This document shows positions 1 through 8,081 of a stretch of DNA of 15,458 nt, piece by piece. A model generated the notes under the pieces. The model was not told the origin of the DNA. It saw nothing but the letters and a program-made list of their open reading frames with translations, and searched no databases. Source of the stretch: Bacteroidales bacterium (GTDB lineage Bacteria; Bacteroidota; Bacteroidia; Bacteroidales; Dysgonomonadaceae); contig JAAYFR010000004.1 in NCBI GenBank assembly GCA_012728155.1, positions 1 through 15,458 of the forward strand, given 5' to 3'. The position numbers were made by a program, and so were the translations under genes. The number at the start of each line of letters is the position of its first letter. Within the stretch, counting starts at the first letter, position 1.

Positions 1-702
1 AAATATACCTATTCGGTAAGAGGAATGGCTGACTTTAAAGCCCGCATATTCGAAAAACATTTTAACGGTACCGATATCGAGATAAACGGTAAAGAATTGA
101 CGGTACAATTCGTCGGAACATTTAATGTCTATAACCTGTTGGCTGTCTATGGAACTGCCCTGCTGCTCGGACTCGACGATGAAGAGTTGCTACGGACACT
201 TTCAGTGCTAAAACCGGTGGCGGGCAGATTTCAAACATTGAGGTCACCGAAAAACTATACAGTAATCGTCGATTATGCACATACGCCCGATGCACTCTCT
301 AATGTGTTGCACGCAATCGATGGCGTACTGAATAAGAAAGGCAGAATTATTACGGTAGTGGGCTGTGGAGGTAACCGCGATCGGAGCAAACGACCTATGA
401 TGGCGTACGAAGCAGTGCAATGGAGTGATAAAGCCCTGTTTACATCTGATAATCCTCGGTTCGAAGAGCCGGAAGAGATACTGCAGGATATGCTCGACGG
501 ACTTACTGTAGAGCAGAAAGCCAATACACTTACTATCACTGATCGGCGGGAAGCAATCAAAACCGCCTGTGCAGTGGCACAACCGGGAGATGTAGTCCTT
601 ATTGCCGGTAAAGGGCATGAGGACTATCAGGAGATAAAAGGAGTGAAGTACCATTTCGATGACAAGGAGGAGGTGGAAAAGATTTTTAATTTGTTGATTT
701 AA
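1..702 (+). CDS. murE: UDP-MurNAc-tripeptide synthetase MurE (C-terminal part, 5' end outside window)
   Basis: MurE adds the third stem-peptide residue to UDP-MurNAc-L-Ala-D-Glu in the cytoplasm, using ATP. The frame is open from base 1, so the ATG at 25 is internal and only about 233 C-terminal residues are visible; the N-terminal UDP-binding domain and the P-loop lie upstream. What is present is the end of the central ATPase domain (GTFNVYNLLA) and the C-terminal ligase domain with VAGRFQ, DYAHTPDAL, GCGGNRDRSKRP, the DNPR motif (bases 448-459) and GKGHEDYQ. DNPR is the signature of enzymes that recognise meso-diaminopimelate rather than lysine, so an mDAP-type peptidoglycan is expected; this is a family inference. 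The gene stands where Bacteroidales dcw clusters normally have it, directly before mraY. The stop TAA at 700-702 is followed by a 63-bp gap filled largely by microrepeats. Confidence 0.97.
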   Translation, partial: KYTYSVRGMADFKARIFEKHFNGTDIEINGKELTVQFVGTFNVYNLLAVYGTALLLGLDDEELLRTLSVLKPVAGRFQTLRSPKNYTVIVDYAHTPDALSNVLHAIDGVLNKKGRIITVVGCGGNRDRSKRPMMAYEAVQWSDKALFTSDNPRFEEPEEILQDMLDGLTVEQKANTLTITDRREAIKTACAVAQPGDVVLIAGKGHEDYQEIKGVKYHFDDKEEVEKIFNLLI

Positions 703-731
703 CGATGAGCTGATTAGCAGATTTAATCACC

Positions 732-761
732 ACATCATCACATCATCACATCATCACATCA
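732..761. repeat. 8-bp tandem microrepeat (ACATCATC) before mraY
   Basis: Three exact copies of ACATCATC (732-739, 740-747, 748-755) and a partial fourth (756-761) fill the right half of the murE-mraY gap and end four bases before the mraY ATG. The array is read directly from the sequence. A related 8-bp unit (AAATCATC) lies before ftsW and another CACAT-containing array before murC. Confidence 0.9.
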
Positions 762-765
762 AAAA

Positions 766-2025
766 ATGTTATACTATCTATTTGAATATTTAAACAAACT
801 TGATTTTCCCGGAGCCGGCATGTTCCAGTATGTGATGTTCCGGTCTGCCATGGCGGCCCTCTTTTCCCTGCTAATCGGCATCTTTGTGGGGAAAAAGATT
901 ATTAACGCATTGCAACGAAGGCAGATAGGAGAGACCATACGGAATCTCGATCTGGAAGGGCAATACAGCAAACGGGGTACTCCAACTATGGGAGGAGTTA
1001 TTGTAATCCTATCCATTTTAGTATCCACGTTGCTTTTCGGGAAATTAGAGAATATCTATATTATCCTGATGCTGGTCAGTACCGTCTGGCTGGGGACATT
1101 GGGATTTGCCGATGATTATATCAAAGTATTCAAAAAGGATAAAGAGGGGTTGAAAGGGAAGTTCAAGGTCGTGGCACAGATCGGATTAGGACTGATCGTT
1201 GGACTTACCATCTATTTTAGCCCTGAGATTGTTGTCCGAGAAAACAGGGAAATTCGCATTAACAACGTAATAGAGAATGTCACCTATCAGAACGAGGATG
1301 TAAAGACGACCAGTACCACTATTCCGTTTGTGAAAAATAACAACTTCGATTACAAATGGCTCGTCGGCTGGATGGGCGAATATGCTGATGTAGCGGGATG
1401 GATTGTTTTTATTCTGGTGGTAATTCTTATTGTGACGGCGGTCTCCAACAGTGCCAACTTAACGGATGGGTTAGATGGCCTGACATCCGGCTCGTCGGCT
1501 ATCATCGGAGTGGCATTGGGTATCCTCGCTTATGTTTCGGGACGTGTCGACTTTGCCTCTTATCTTAATATAATGTACATACCGGGTGGAGATGAACTGA
1601 TGGTATTTGCTTCCGCTTTCGTGGGAGCATGCGTCGGTTTCCTCTGGTACAACGCCTATCCTGCGCAAGTATTTATGGGTGATACGGGTAGCCTGACAAT
1701 GGGGGGGATTATTGGCGTTTTTGCCGTACTGATCCACAAGGAACTATTGTTGCCGATTTTATGTGGGATCTTTTTTGTAGAAGCATTGTCGGTCATCGTG
1801 CAGGTATCCTATTTTAAATATACGAAGAGAAAATATGGCGTCGGCAAGCGTATCTTTAAAATGACACCGCTGCATCATCATTATCAAAAGCCGGGCGATG
1901 GAAGTATCGACGCTATTGTCCAGAAGCCTCTTGTTCCATTGGCAGAGCCGAAAATTGTAAGCCGCTTCTGGCTGGTAGGGATGATCCTTGTGGTATTGGC
2001 GTTGGCAACCCTTAAAATGCGGTGA
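766..2025 (+). CDS. mraY: Phospho-MurNAc-pentapeptide transferase MraY
   Basis: MraY is a polytopic inner-membrane enzyme that transfers phospho-MurNAc-pentapeptide from UDP to undecaprenyl phosphate, making lipid I. The 419 residues carry the family hallmarks: GTPTMGG (71-77), the FADDYIK catalytic aspartate motif (114-120, D116/D117), NLTDGLDGLT (231-240), FMGDTGSL (303-310) and the C-terminal PLHHHYQK (368-375). Several hydrophobic segments fit the usual ten-helix topology. It is about 60 residues longer than the roughly 360-residue proteobacterial enzyme; most of the excess is a polar stretch at about 152-197 in what should be a periplasmic loop. The ATG at 766 is preceded by an A-rich run and no Shine-Dalgarno. 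The stop overlaps the start of murD, which suggests translational coupling. Confidence 0.97.
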   Translation: MLYYLFEYLNKLDFPGAGMFQYVMFRSAMAALFSLLIGIFVGKKIINALQRRQIGETIRNLDLEGQYSKRGTPTMGGVIVILSILVSTLLFGKLENIYIILMLVSTVWLGTLGFADDYIKVFKKDKEGLKGKFKVVAQIGLGLIVGLTIYFSPEIVVRENREIRINNVIENVTYQNEDVKTTSTTIPFVKNNNFDYKWLVGWMGEYADVAGWIVFILVVILIVTAVSNSANLTDGLDGLTSGSSAIIGVALGILAYVSGRVDFASYLNIMYIPGGDELMVFASAFVGACVGFLWYNAYPAQVFMGDTGSLTMGGIIGVFAVLIHKELLLPILCGIFFVEALSVIVQVSYFKYTKRKYGVGKRIFKMTPLHHHYQKPGDGSIDAIVQKPLVPLAEPKIVSRFWLVGMILVVLALATLKMR

Positions 2026-3368
2026 TGATGGAGAAGAAGCTGATGGTAATATTAGGTGGTGGAGAAAGTGGTGTGGGAGCTGCTATACTGGCGCAAAAGA
2101 AAGAGTACAGAGTGTTTTTATCCGACAGTGGAACTCTGGCCGATGCCCATCGGCAAACGTTGCAAGCATATCAGATCGATTTCGAAGAGAACGGACATAC
2201 CGACGAAGCGATTTTAGAGGCGTCTGAAATTGTAAAAAGTCCCGGTATTCCCAATACCGCTCCCATCATGCAAAAAGTGCTGGCAAAAGGTATCCCGGTA
2301 ATCTCCGAAATTGAATTTGCCGGAAGATATACCGATGCGAAGATGATCTGTATCACCGGAAGTAACGGGAAAACTACTACAGCCAGCCTGATCTACCATA
2401 TCCTCCGCTCAGCTGGATTGAATGTGGGAATGGGAGGCAATATCGGAAAGAGTTTTGCCCGACAGGTGGCAGAGGAGTCGTATGATTATTATGTGCTGGA
2501 GCTGAGTAGCTTTCAACTGGAAGGGGTATATGATTTCAAAGCCGATATAGCAGTGCTCCTGAATATTACGCCCGATCATCTCGATCGATACGATTACAAT
2601 CTGCAGCATTATGTGGATGCCAAGATGCGGATTGTCAGGAATCAAAAAACCGAAGATGCAATTATCTACTGGATAGATGACCCTTTGGTGACAAGAGAGA
2701 TGGAGAAATTAAAACCATCGGCTGCAATTTATCCCTTCGCTGAGAGAAAAAGTGACCGGGTGGTTGCATATACCGAAAATAGGAAAATCTATATTCAAAC
2801 AAAAGAAAATATATTCGATATGGAATTGGAATTGCTTGCTTTGGAAGGAATGCATAACGTATTCAACTCGATGGCATCGGGTATTGTGGCAAAACTGATG
2901 GATGTCAGCGATGAGCAGTTACGCAAATCATTGTCCGACTTTAAAGGAGTCCCCCACCGACTCGAGAAAGTGGCTACGGTTCGCGGAGTACAGTATGTCA
3001 ACGACTCTAAAGCGACCAATGTGAACTCATGCTGGTATGCATTGCAAAGTATGCGGTCGAAAACAGTATTGATCTTGGGCGGAACCGACAAGGGGAATGA
3101 TTATTCTGAGATTGAAGAGTTGGTGCGCAATAAGGTAAAAGCATTGATTTTTTTAGGAAAAGATAATAGAAAACTACATACGTTTTTCGACGGAAAAGTA
3201 GATGAAATTTGGGATGCTACCTCTATGACCGAGGCGGTGGAGGCAGCCTACCAATTGTCAGAAAAAGGAGATACAGTCTTACTCTCTCCCTGTTGTGCCA
3301 GCTTCGACCTGTTCAATAACTATGAAGAGCGTGGCGATCAATTTAAGGAGTGTGTGAGACGATTATAA
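2025..3368 (+). CDS. murD: UDP-MurNAc-L-alanine:D-glutamate ligase MurD
   Basis: MurD adds D-glutamate to UDP-MurNAc-L-Ala in the cytoplasm. The protein (447 residues from ATG 2025) shows an N-terminal nucleotide-binding fold starting LGGGESGVGA, the ATP P-loop ITGSNGKTTT (about 110-119), ELSSFQLEG, NITPDHLDRY (180-189), the region DAKMRI whose lysine (about K200) should be the carbamylated metal-binding lysine, then NDSKATN (326-332), GGTDKGNDY and the C-terminal SPCCASFDLFNNYEERG. Length and motif order are typical. The start is ambiguous: GTG 2022, ATG 2025 and ATG 2028 are consecutive codons. ATG 2025 was chosen because it shares one base with the mraY stop (TGATG) and ATG is preferred; GTG 2022 would overlap by four bases. 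It is followed by a 28-bp gap before ftsW. Confidence 0.96.
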   Translation: MMEKKLMVILGGGESGVGAAILAQKKEYRVFLSDSGTLADAHRQTLQAYQIDFEENGHTDEAILEASEIVKSPGIPNTAPIMQKVLAKGIPVISEIEFAGRYTDAKMICITGSNGKTTTASLIYHILRSAGLNVGMGGNIGKSFARQVAEESYDYYVLELSSFQLEGVYDFKADIAVLLNITPDHLDRYDYNLQHYVDAKMRIVRNQKTEDAIIYWIDDPLVTREMEKLKPSAAIYPFAERKSDRVVAYTENRKIYIQTKENIFDMELELLALEGMHNVFNSMASGIVAKLMDVSDEQLRKSLSDFKGVPHRLEKVATVRGVQYVNDSKATNVNSCWYALQSMRSKTVLILGGTDKGNDYSEIEELVRNKVKALIFLGKDNRKLHTFFDGKVDEIWDATSMTEAVEAAYQLSEKGDTVLLSPCCASFDLFNNYEERGDQFKECVRRL

Positions 3369-3375
3369 TGAATGT

Positions 3376-3393
3376 AAATCATCAAATCATCAA
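3376..3393. repeat. 8-bp tandem microrepeat (AAATCATC) before ftsW
   Basis: Two exact copies of AAATCATC (3376-3383, 3384-3391) plus a partial third occupy most of the 28-bp murD-ftsW gap and end three bases before the ftsW ATG. The unit differs by one base from the ACATCATC unit found before mraY. Confidence 0.75.
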
Positions 3394-3396
3394 TTT

Positions 3397-4761
3397 ATGC
3401 TTGACGACAGCAATAAAACAGCCGATCCCGATCAATTGAATAGCGGAAGCATGGAGACGGAATCTTCGTTAAGTGATTTCGGACGTAAGATCTTCAAAGG
3501 AGATAAGGTGATTTGGGTGGTTTTTATCCTTCTTTGCATTATCTCATTGGTGGAGATATTCAGTGCAACCAGCACCATTGTCTATCGCCAGCAAAATATG
3601 TGGGGGCCAATACTGCGACATGCCATGTTCCTGATAGGCGGGGTGGGAGTGATCCTCCTTATCCATAATATACCCTATCGCTATTTTTCATCATTGATAT
3701 TTGTATTGATTGGGGCGGTTGTGTTGTTGATACTCACGCCATTTATCGGTGTGAGTGTCAATGGAGCAGACCGCTGGATCTCTTTTATGGGTTTTACTAT
3801 TCAGCCTTCGGAAATTGCAAAAATATCACTTATGGGCACAATCGCTTTCCTGTTGAGCAAACAAAACGGAGAAAATGATGCCCTCCTTTTTCGATGGATG
3901 ATAGGGTTGATGGTGGTTGTCTGCGGAATTATCGCTATGGATAACTTGTCCACCGCTCTCTTGTTGTTTGGAATTTGTTATCTGCTGATGTTTATTGGCA
4001 ATGTGAAATTCATGAGACTGTTGAAAGTGGCCGGATTGGGAATAGGAGCACTGCTCCTGTTTGTTTTGATGCTGAATGTGATGCCCGACAAGTGGACTGA
4101 TTCCGGGGCATTAAGCCGCCTGGGAACATGGAAAAACCGGATTACCAACTTTAGTACCCATAAAGAGCTGTCGGAAGAGGAATACTATACAATTACCGAC
4201 GAAAATTATCAGGTGGCGCACGCAAAGATCGCTATTGCCAATGGGGGTGTAGTGGGCGTGTTTCCCGGAAATAGTACCGAACGTGATTTCCTGCCGCAAG
4301 CCTATTCCGACTTTATCTATGCGATTATTATTGAGGAGATGGGACTCTTGGGCGGACTTTTTGTCCTGATGCTCTATGTGATCATATTGATCCGGGCAGG
4401 AATGATTGCCCGGAAGAGCGAGAAACTCTTTCCCAAATACCTTGTACTGGGGTCTGCATTGATGCTCTCCATGCAGGCTTTTATCAATATGGCGGTGGCG
4501 GTCAATTTTATTCCGGTCACCGGACAACCACTCCCCTTAGTGAGCCGAGGTGGAACCTCCACGCTTATCACCTGTGCCTATTTTGGGCTGATCCTAAGTG
4601 CCGACCGTTTTGGTATCGGAAAAAAGAAAGAGGAGTATCCCCACAAAACAGAATCCGGAGAGAAGGATGAAGAGGAGCATGAGCGCAACGACCCGTCGAT
4701 AGAGAGGGAGAGAGTGGATAAGTTGGAAAATAATGTCGAATTTGAAATTATTCAGGTATGA
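3397..4761 (+). CDS. ftsW: Septal peptidoglycan polymerase FtsW (SEDS family)
   Basis: FtsW is the SEDS-family glycosyltransferase that polymerises lipid II at the septum together with a class B penicillin-binding protein. The 454 residues show about ten hydrophobic segments beginning near residue 38, the motifs NGADRWI (122-128) and QPSEIAK (136-142), an extracellular-loop end with QAYSDFIYAIIIEEMG (301-316, in which D305 matches the catalytic aspartate of SEDS enzymes) and PLPLVSRGGTS (378-388). It is called FtsW and not RodA because of its place between murD and murG. A soluble N-terminal stretch of about 37 residues and a highly charged C-terminal tail (about 405-454) flank the core. ATG 3397 is the first start in frame; Met19 is an alternative that would drop most of the polar N-terminus. 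The stop overlaps the murG start by four bases (ATGA). Confidence 0.95.
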   Translation: MLDDSNKTADPDQLNSGSMETESSLSDFGRKIFKGDKVIWVVFILLCIISLVEIFSATSTIVYRQQNMWGPILRHAMFLIGGVGVILLIHNIPYRYFSSLIFVLIGAVVLLILTPFIGVSVNGADRWISFMGFTIQPSEIAKISLMGTIAFLLSKQNGENDALLFRWMIGLMVVVCGIIAMDNLSTALLLFGICYLLMFIGNVKFMRLLKVAGLGIGALLLFVLMLNVMPDKWTDSGALSRLGTWKNRITNFSTHKELSEEEYYTITDENYQVAHAKIAIANGGVVGVFPGNSTERDFLPQAYSDFIYAIIIEEMGLLGGLFVLMLYVIILIRAGMIARKSEKLFPKYLVLGSALMLSMQAFINMAVAVNFIPVTGQPLPLVSRGGTSTLITCAYFGLILSADRFGIGKKKEEYPHKTESGEKDEEEHERNDPSIERERVDKLENNVEFEIIQV

Positions 4762-5855
4762 AGCGGATAATCATCAGTGGCGGAGGTACAGGAGGACATA
4801 TCTTCCCGGCAATCAGCATTGCCAATGCAGTGAGAGAGAGGTGGCCCGACAGTGAAATCCTTTTTGTAGGTGCTGAAGACAGGATGGAGATGGAACGTGT
4901 GCCGGCAGCAGGATATAAGATCATTGGACTACCGGTGGCCGGCATCAACCGTCATCATCTATTGAAGAATTTCTCGGTGTTGCTAAAACTCCTTAAAAGC
5001 ATGCAAAAGGCGCGTAAGATCATCATCGATTTTAAGCCGGATATTGCAGTGGGAGTGGGAGGATATGCCAGTGGACCTATATTGAAAGCAGCATCCGCAA
5101 AAGGTGTGCCGACACTTCTCCAAGAACAGAATTCCTATGCTGGTGTGACCAATAAGATGCTGGCGAAGAAAGCTACTGCTATCTGTGTGGCCTATGAGGG
5201 AATGGAGAAATTTTTCCCCGAAAAAAAGATTGTGCTGACCGGAAATCCTTGCCGACAGGATCTGCTCCTCTCCGAAGAAAACCGGCAGCAGGGATATATT
5301 CATTTCGGGCTGAATCCGGAAAAGAAAACCATGCTCATGTTGGGGGGAAGCCTTGGCGCCCGTACGCTGAATCAAAGTATTATCAACGCTTTTCCGCAGC
5401 TGACCAAGGCCGATGACTTACAGTTAATCTGGCAATGTGGAAAATATTACTATAAGGAGATCCAGCAATTGCAGAGAGAAGGGAAGATACCTCCCAACGT
5501 GCACCTGTTTGATTTTGTCTCGCGGATGGATTACGCCTATTCAGTGGCCGACCTGGTTATATCCCGTGCCGGTGCAGGATCAATTTCTGAATTCAGCCTG
5601 TTGGGAAAGGCGGTCATATTGGTGCCTTCACCCAATGTGTCGGAGGACCATCAGACAAAAAATGCACAGGCACTGGTCGACAAAGGAGCAGCCATTATGA
5701 TACCGGATGTGGAAGCCTCCGAAATCCTCTTCGACAGGGCGGTGACACTCGTAAGGAATGATGCGGAGCTAAAGGATCTCAGCGAGAATATTATAAAATT
5801 GGCTCAACACGATTCCGCAAAACGGATCGTCGACGAGATTGAAAAGATAATTTAA
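4758..5855 (+). CDS. murG: UDP-GlcNAc:lipid I N-acetylglucosaminyltransferase MurG
   Basis: MurG is a peripheral inner-membrane GT-B glycosyltransferase that adds GlcNAc to lipid I, giving lipid II. The 365 residues match the family length. Visible motifs are SGGGTGGHIFPAIS (7-20) of the lipid-substrate domain, GVGGYASGP (99-107), LQEQNSYAGVTNK (121-133), the second-domain start LMLGGSLGAR (193-202), ISRAGAGSISEF (268-279) and PSPNVSEDHQ (290-299), which form the UDP-GlcNAc site. The start ATG at 4758 overlaps the ftsW stop (ATGA), so the two are probably translationally coupled. A 41-bp gap made mostly of CACAT-type repeats separates it from murC. Confidence 0.97.
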   Translation: MKRIIISGGGTGGHIFPAISIANAVRERWPDSEILFVGAEDRMEMERVPAAGYKIIGLPVAGINRHHLLKNFSVLLKLLKSMQKARKIIIDFKPDIAVGVGGYASGPILKAASAKGVPTLLQEQNSYAGVTNKMLAKKATAICVAYEGMEKFFPEKKIVLTGNPCRQDLLLSEENRQQGYIHFGLNPEKKTMLMLGGSLGARTLNQSIINAFPQLTKADDLQLIWQCGKYYYKEIQQLQREGKIPPNVHLFDFVSRMDYAYSVADLVISRAGAGSISEFSLLGKAVILVPSPNVSEDHQTKNAQALVDKGAAIMIPDVEASEILFDRAVTLVRNDAELKDLSENIIKLAQHDSAKRIVDEIEKII

Positions 5856-5857
5856 TT

Positions 5858-5890
5858 GGCACATCGGCACATTAATCACATTGGCACATT
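5858..5890. repeat. 8-9 bp degenerate tandem repeat (GGCACATT) before murC
   Basis: Four tandem units fill the murG-murC gap: GGCACATC (5858-5865), GGCACATT (5866-5873), AATCACATT (5874-5882) and GGCACATT (5883-5890). The array ends six bases before the murC ATG. The unit differs from those before mraY and ftsW, but the period and the position directly before a start codon are the same. Confidence 0.85.
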
Positions 5891-5896
5891 GAACAA

Positions 5897-7279
5897 ATGA
5901 ACTATGAATCGATATATTTTGTAGGCATTGGCGGTATTGGCATGAGTAACTTAGCCCGTTATTTTCTTTTGAAAGGGAAAAGGGTAGGGGGCTATGACCG
6001 TGTTGAGACAGCGCTTACCCGATCGTTGCAGAGAGAGGGGGCGTGGATCCATTACGAAGATGATGTCTATTCCATCCCGACGCCCTTTTTTGATAAGGTG
6101 AAAACATTGGTGGTCTATACGCCTGCCGTACCGGCATCGCACAGCGAACTGCTCTATTTTCGTGAGAATGGCTATGTGGTGCTGAAAAGAGCGCAACTGC
6201 TCGGAGAAATTACTAAGAAGAGCAATGCAATTTGTGTGGCGGGAACCCATGGGAAAACTACCGTGTCGGGCATAACTGCCCACCTGCTGAGACAATCATC
6301 AGTCGATTGTAATGCCTTTCTGGGAGGTATATTGAAGAATTATAACAACAATTTGTTGCTCTCGGAAAAGAGTAATATTACGGTTGTGGAGGCGGATGAA
6401 TATGATCGTTCTTTCCATTGGCTGAGACCATGGATCGCTATCGTCACTTCGGCCGATCCCGATCATCTCGATATCTATGAAACGGAGGAGGCATACCGGG
6501 AGAGCTTTGAGAAATTCACCTCGTTGATCCGACCGGATGGACATCTGATCATGAAAAAGGGGATACCGGTGACCCCCCATGCCGCAGAAACGGTGAAGAT
6601 ATGGAGTTACGGCGAAACGGAGGGAGACTTCCATGCGGAGCATATCCATATAGGCAATGGAGAAGTTGTGTTTGATTTGGTGACTCCCTCCGAGATGATC
6701 ACCCATATTTCATTGGGTGTTCCTGTGAAGATAAACATAGAGAACAGCGTGGCTGCTGCAGCGGCAGCGTTGCTGTGCGGTGTTGAACCGGATGAGATCC
6801 GTAAAGCGATAGGGAGCTTTGAAGGAGCCCAAAGGCGATTCGATTTTCATATCAAGAGCGATAAGATTGTCTTTATCGACGATTATGCCCATCACCCCCG
6901 GGAGCTGTCGGCTGCCATCAAATCGATCAAGGCACTCTATACCGATAGAAAAATAACAGCAGTTTTTCAACCGCATCTCTACTCGCGCACGCGCGATTTT
7001 GCAAAGGAGTTCGCGGAAAGTCTGTCGCTTTTGGATGATGTGATCCTGTTGGATATTTATCCGGCACGGGAGGAACCTATTGAAGGAGTTACCTCCAAAA
7101 TCATTTTCGACAAGATAAAGTCGAAGGAGAAATTGCTTTGTAAAAAGGAGGAGTTGACAGATTTGCTTCGTAAAAAAGAGGTGGAGCTGTTGGTGACGTT
7201 TGGCGCAGGAGATATCAACCTGTTGCTGCCTGAAATAAAAAGGGTGCTGACAAAAAAATATTTGTCGAAAACCGTATGA
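5897..7279 (+). CDS. murC: UDP-MurNAc:L-alanine ligase MurC
   Basis: MurC adds L-alanine to UDP-MurNAc, the first amino acid of the stem peptide, using ATP in the cytoplasm. The 460 residues show the N-terminal Rossmann motif FVGIGGIGMSNLA (8-20), the P-loop CVAGTHGKTT (113-122), VVEADEYDRSF (163-173), TSADPDHLD (184-192), IDDYAHHPRE (327-336), QPHLYSRT (358-365) and DIYPAREEP (386-394). Motif order and size are normal for the family. The start ATG is followed by the conserved nucleotide-binding strand within five residues, so it is well supported. The TGA stop at 7277-7279 is followed by a promoter for the ftsQ group. Confidence 0.97.
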   Translation: MNYESIYFVGIGGIGMSNLARYFLLKGKRVGGYDRVETALTRSLQREGAWIHYEDDVYSIPTPFFDKVKTLVVYTPAVPASHSELLYFRENGYVVLKRAQLLGEITKKSNAICVAGTHGKTTVSGITAHLLRQSSVDCNAFLGGILKNYNNNLLLSEKSNITVVEADEYDRSFHWLRPWIAIVTSADPDHLDIYETEEAYRESFEKFTSLIRPDGHLIMKKGIPVTPHAAETVKIWSYGETEGDFHAEHIHIGNGEVVFDLVTPSEMITHISLGVPVKINIENSVAAAAAALLCGVEPDEIRKAIGSFEGAQRRFDFHIKSDKIVFIDDYAHHPRELSAAIKSIKALYTDRKITAVFQPHLYSRTRDFAKEFAESLSLLDDVILLDIYPAREEPIEGVTSKIIFDKIKSKEKLLCKKEELTDLLRKKEVELLVTFGAGDINLLLPEIKRVLTKKYLSKTV

Positions 7280-7280
7280 T

Positions 7281-7319
7281 TTTGAAGAGTTCTTGCGATC
7301 AAATAACTTTGTATCTTTG
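7281..7319 (+). promoter_or_regulatory. Bacteroidetes-type promoter with duplicated -7 box before ftsQ
   Basis: TTTG at 7281-7284, a 19-base spacer and TAACTTTG at 7304-7311 match the known Bacteroidetes promoter form (TTTG, about 19-21 bases, TAnnTTTG). A second -7-type box, TATCTTTG, follows with no gap at 7312-7319. Predicted transcription starts are near 7315 (first box) and 7323 (second box, which coincides with the first possible ftsQ start codon). The site lies in the 43-bp murC-ftsQ gap and would drive ftsQ-ftsA-ftsZ apart from the upstream mur genes. Start positions are inferred. Confidence 0.65.
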
Positions 7320-7322
7320 TAG

Positions 7323-8072
7323 TTGATAAAAAAACGACGGGTGAAAAAAATTCTTATCATCATAATTGCTGCAATGCTCATTGGCTACTTGCTCTTTTCG
7401 GCCTCCTTTTTCAGGAATATGTCGAGAAATAGGGTGTGTGAGAATTTTAACGTAGTGATAGAAGACAGTAGCCACTACCAGTTTGTATCAATACAAGATA
7501 TTGAGAATATGGTGAAGTACCATCACCTCGATCCTGTGGGTAAAACCTTTGGCGAGATCAATACACTGGCAATCCGGGATACCATCCTCTCCAACAAATT
7601 GGTGGAGTCGGCGAAGGTCTTTATCACTCCTGGCGGTGCTGTCAAGGCGACGGTCTCTCAACGGAAACCGGTGCTGAGAGTTATCTCTGACCTGAAAGGT
7701 AACTTTTATGTAGATAACGAACGCCGTATTATGCCTGTTTCCAACAATTTTTCCGTATATGTCCCCGTAGCCACCGGAGTAATTGATGAGCAGTTTGCCA
7801 AAAACCAGTTGTCTGATTTTGCATCGTTTCTCTCTTCTCATCCCAATTGGGATGTATGGATAGAACAGATTGTGGTGCATAAGGAGGAGGAGGTGGAGCT
7901 GATCCCACGGATAGGCGATTTTAGAATTATTATGGGGAGCCTCGACGGTTACCAGGAAAAGTTGGCAAAATTTGCCCGTTTTGTGGAGAAGGGACTCAAT
8001 GTGGTGGGCTGGAATCGCTATTCCGCCATTAACCTGAAGTATGAGAATCAGGTCGTATGTACGAAAAAATAG
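7323..8072 (+). CDS. ftsQ: Cell division protein FtsQ
   Basis: FtsQ is a single-pass inner-membrane protein of the divisome. The sequence has a short basic N-terminus, one hydrophobic anchor (about 10-27), then a POTRA-like periplasmic region (about 40-118: FNVVIEDS, SIQDIENMV, LVESAKVFI, KATVSQRKP) and a beta-rich FtsQ domain including NFYVDNERRIMPVS. At 249 residues it is close to the usual size, and its place between murC and ftsA supports the call. The start is uncertain: an in-frame stop (7320-7322) precedes TTG 7323, and GTG 7341 gives a protein beginning MKKILIIII. Given the promoter boxes at 7304-7319, TTG would be almost leaderless, whereas GTG would have a leader of roughly 18-26 bases and may be the real start. 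Confidence 0.88.
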   Translation: MIKKRRVKKILIIIIAAMLIGYLLFSASFFRNMSRNRVCENFNVVIEDSSHYQFVSIQDIENMVKYHHLDPVGKTFGEINTLAIRDTILSNKLVESAKVFITPGGAVKATVSQRKPVLRVISDLKGNFYVDNERRIMPVSNNFSVYVPVATGVIDEQFAKNQLSDFASFLSSHPNWDVWIEQIVVHKEEEVELIPRIGDFRIIMGSLDGYQEKLAKFARFVEKGLNVVGWNRYSAINLKYENQVVCTKK

Positions 8073-8081
8073 GTATATAAT

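Noticed and set aside
732..761. CRISPR-like array before mraY
   Set aside because: The unit is only 8 bp with no spacers; it is a simple tandem microrepeat.
6710..7381. Long - strand open frame (223 codons) across murC and ftsQ
   Set aside because: It lies opposite two well-supported genes, has low-quality composition with many Cys, Arg and Gln residues, and shows no family features.
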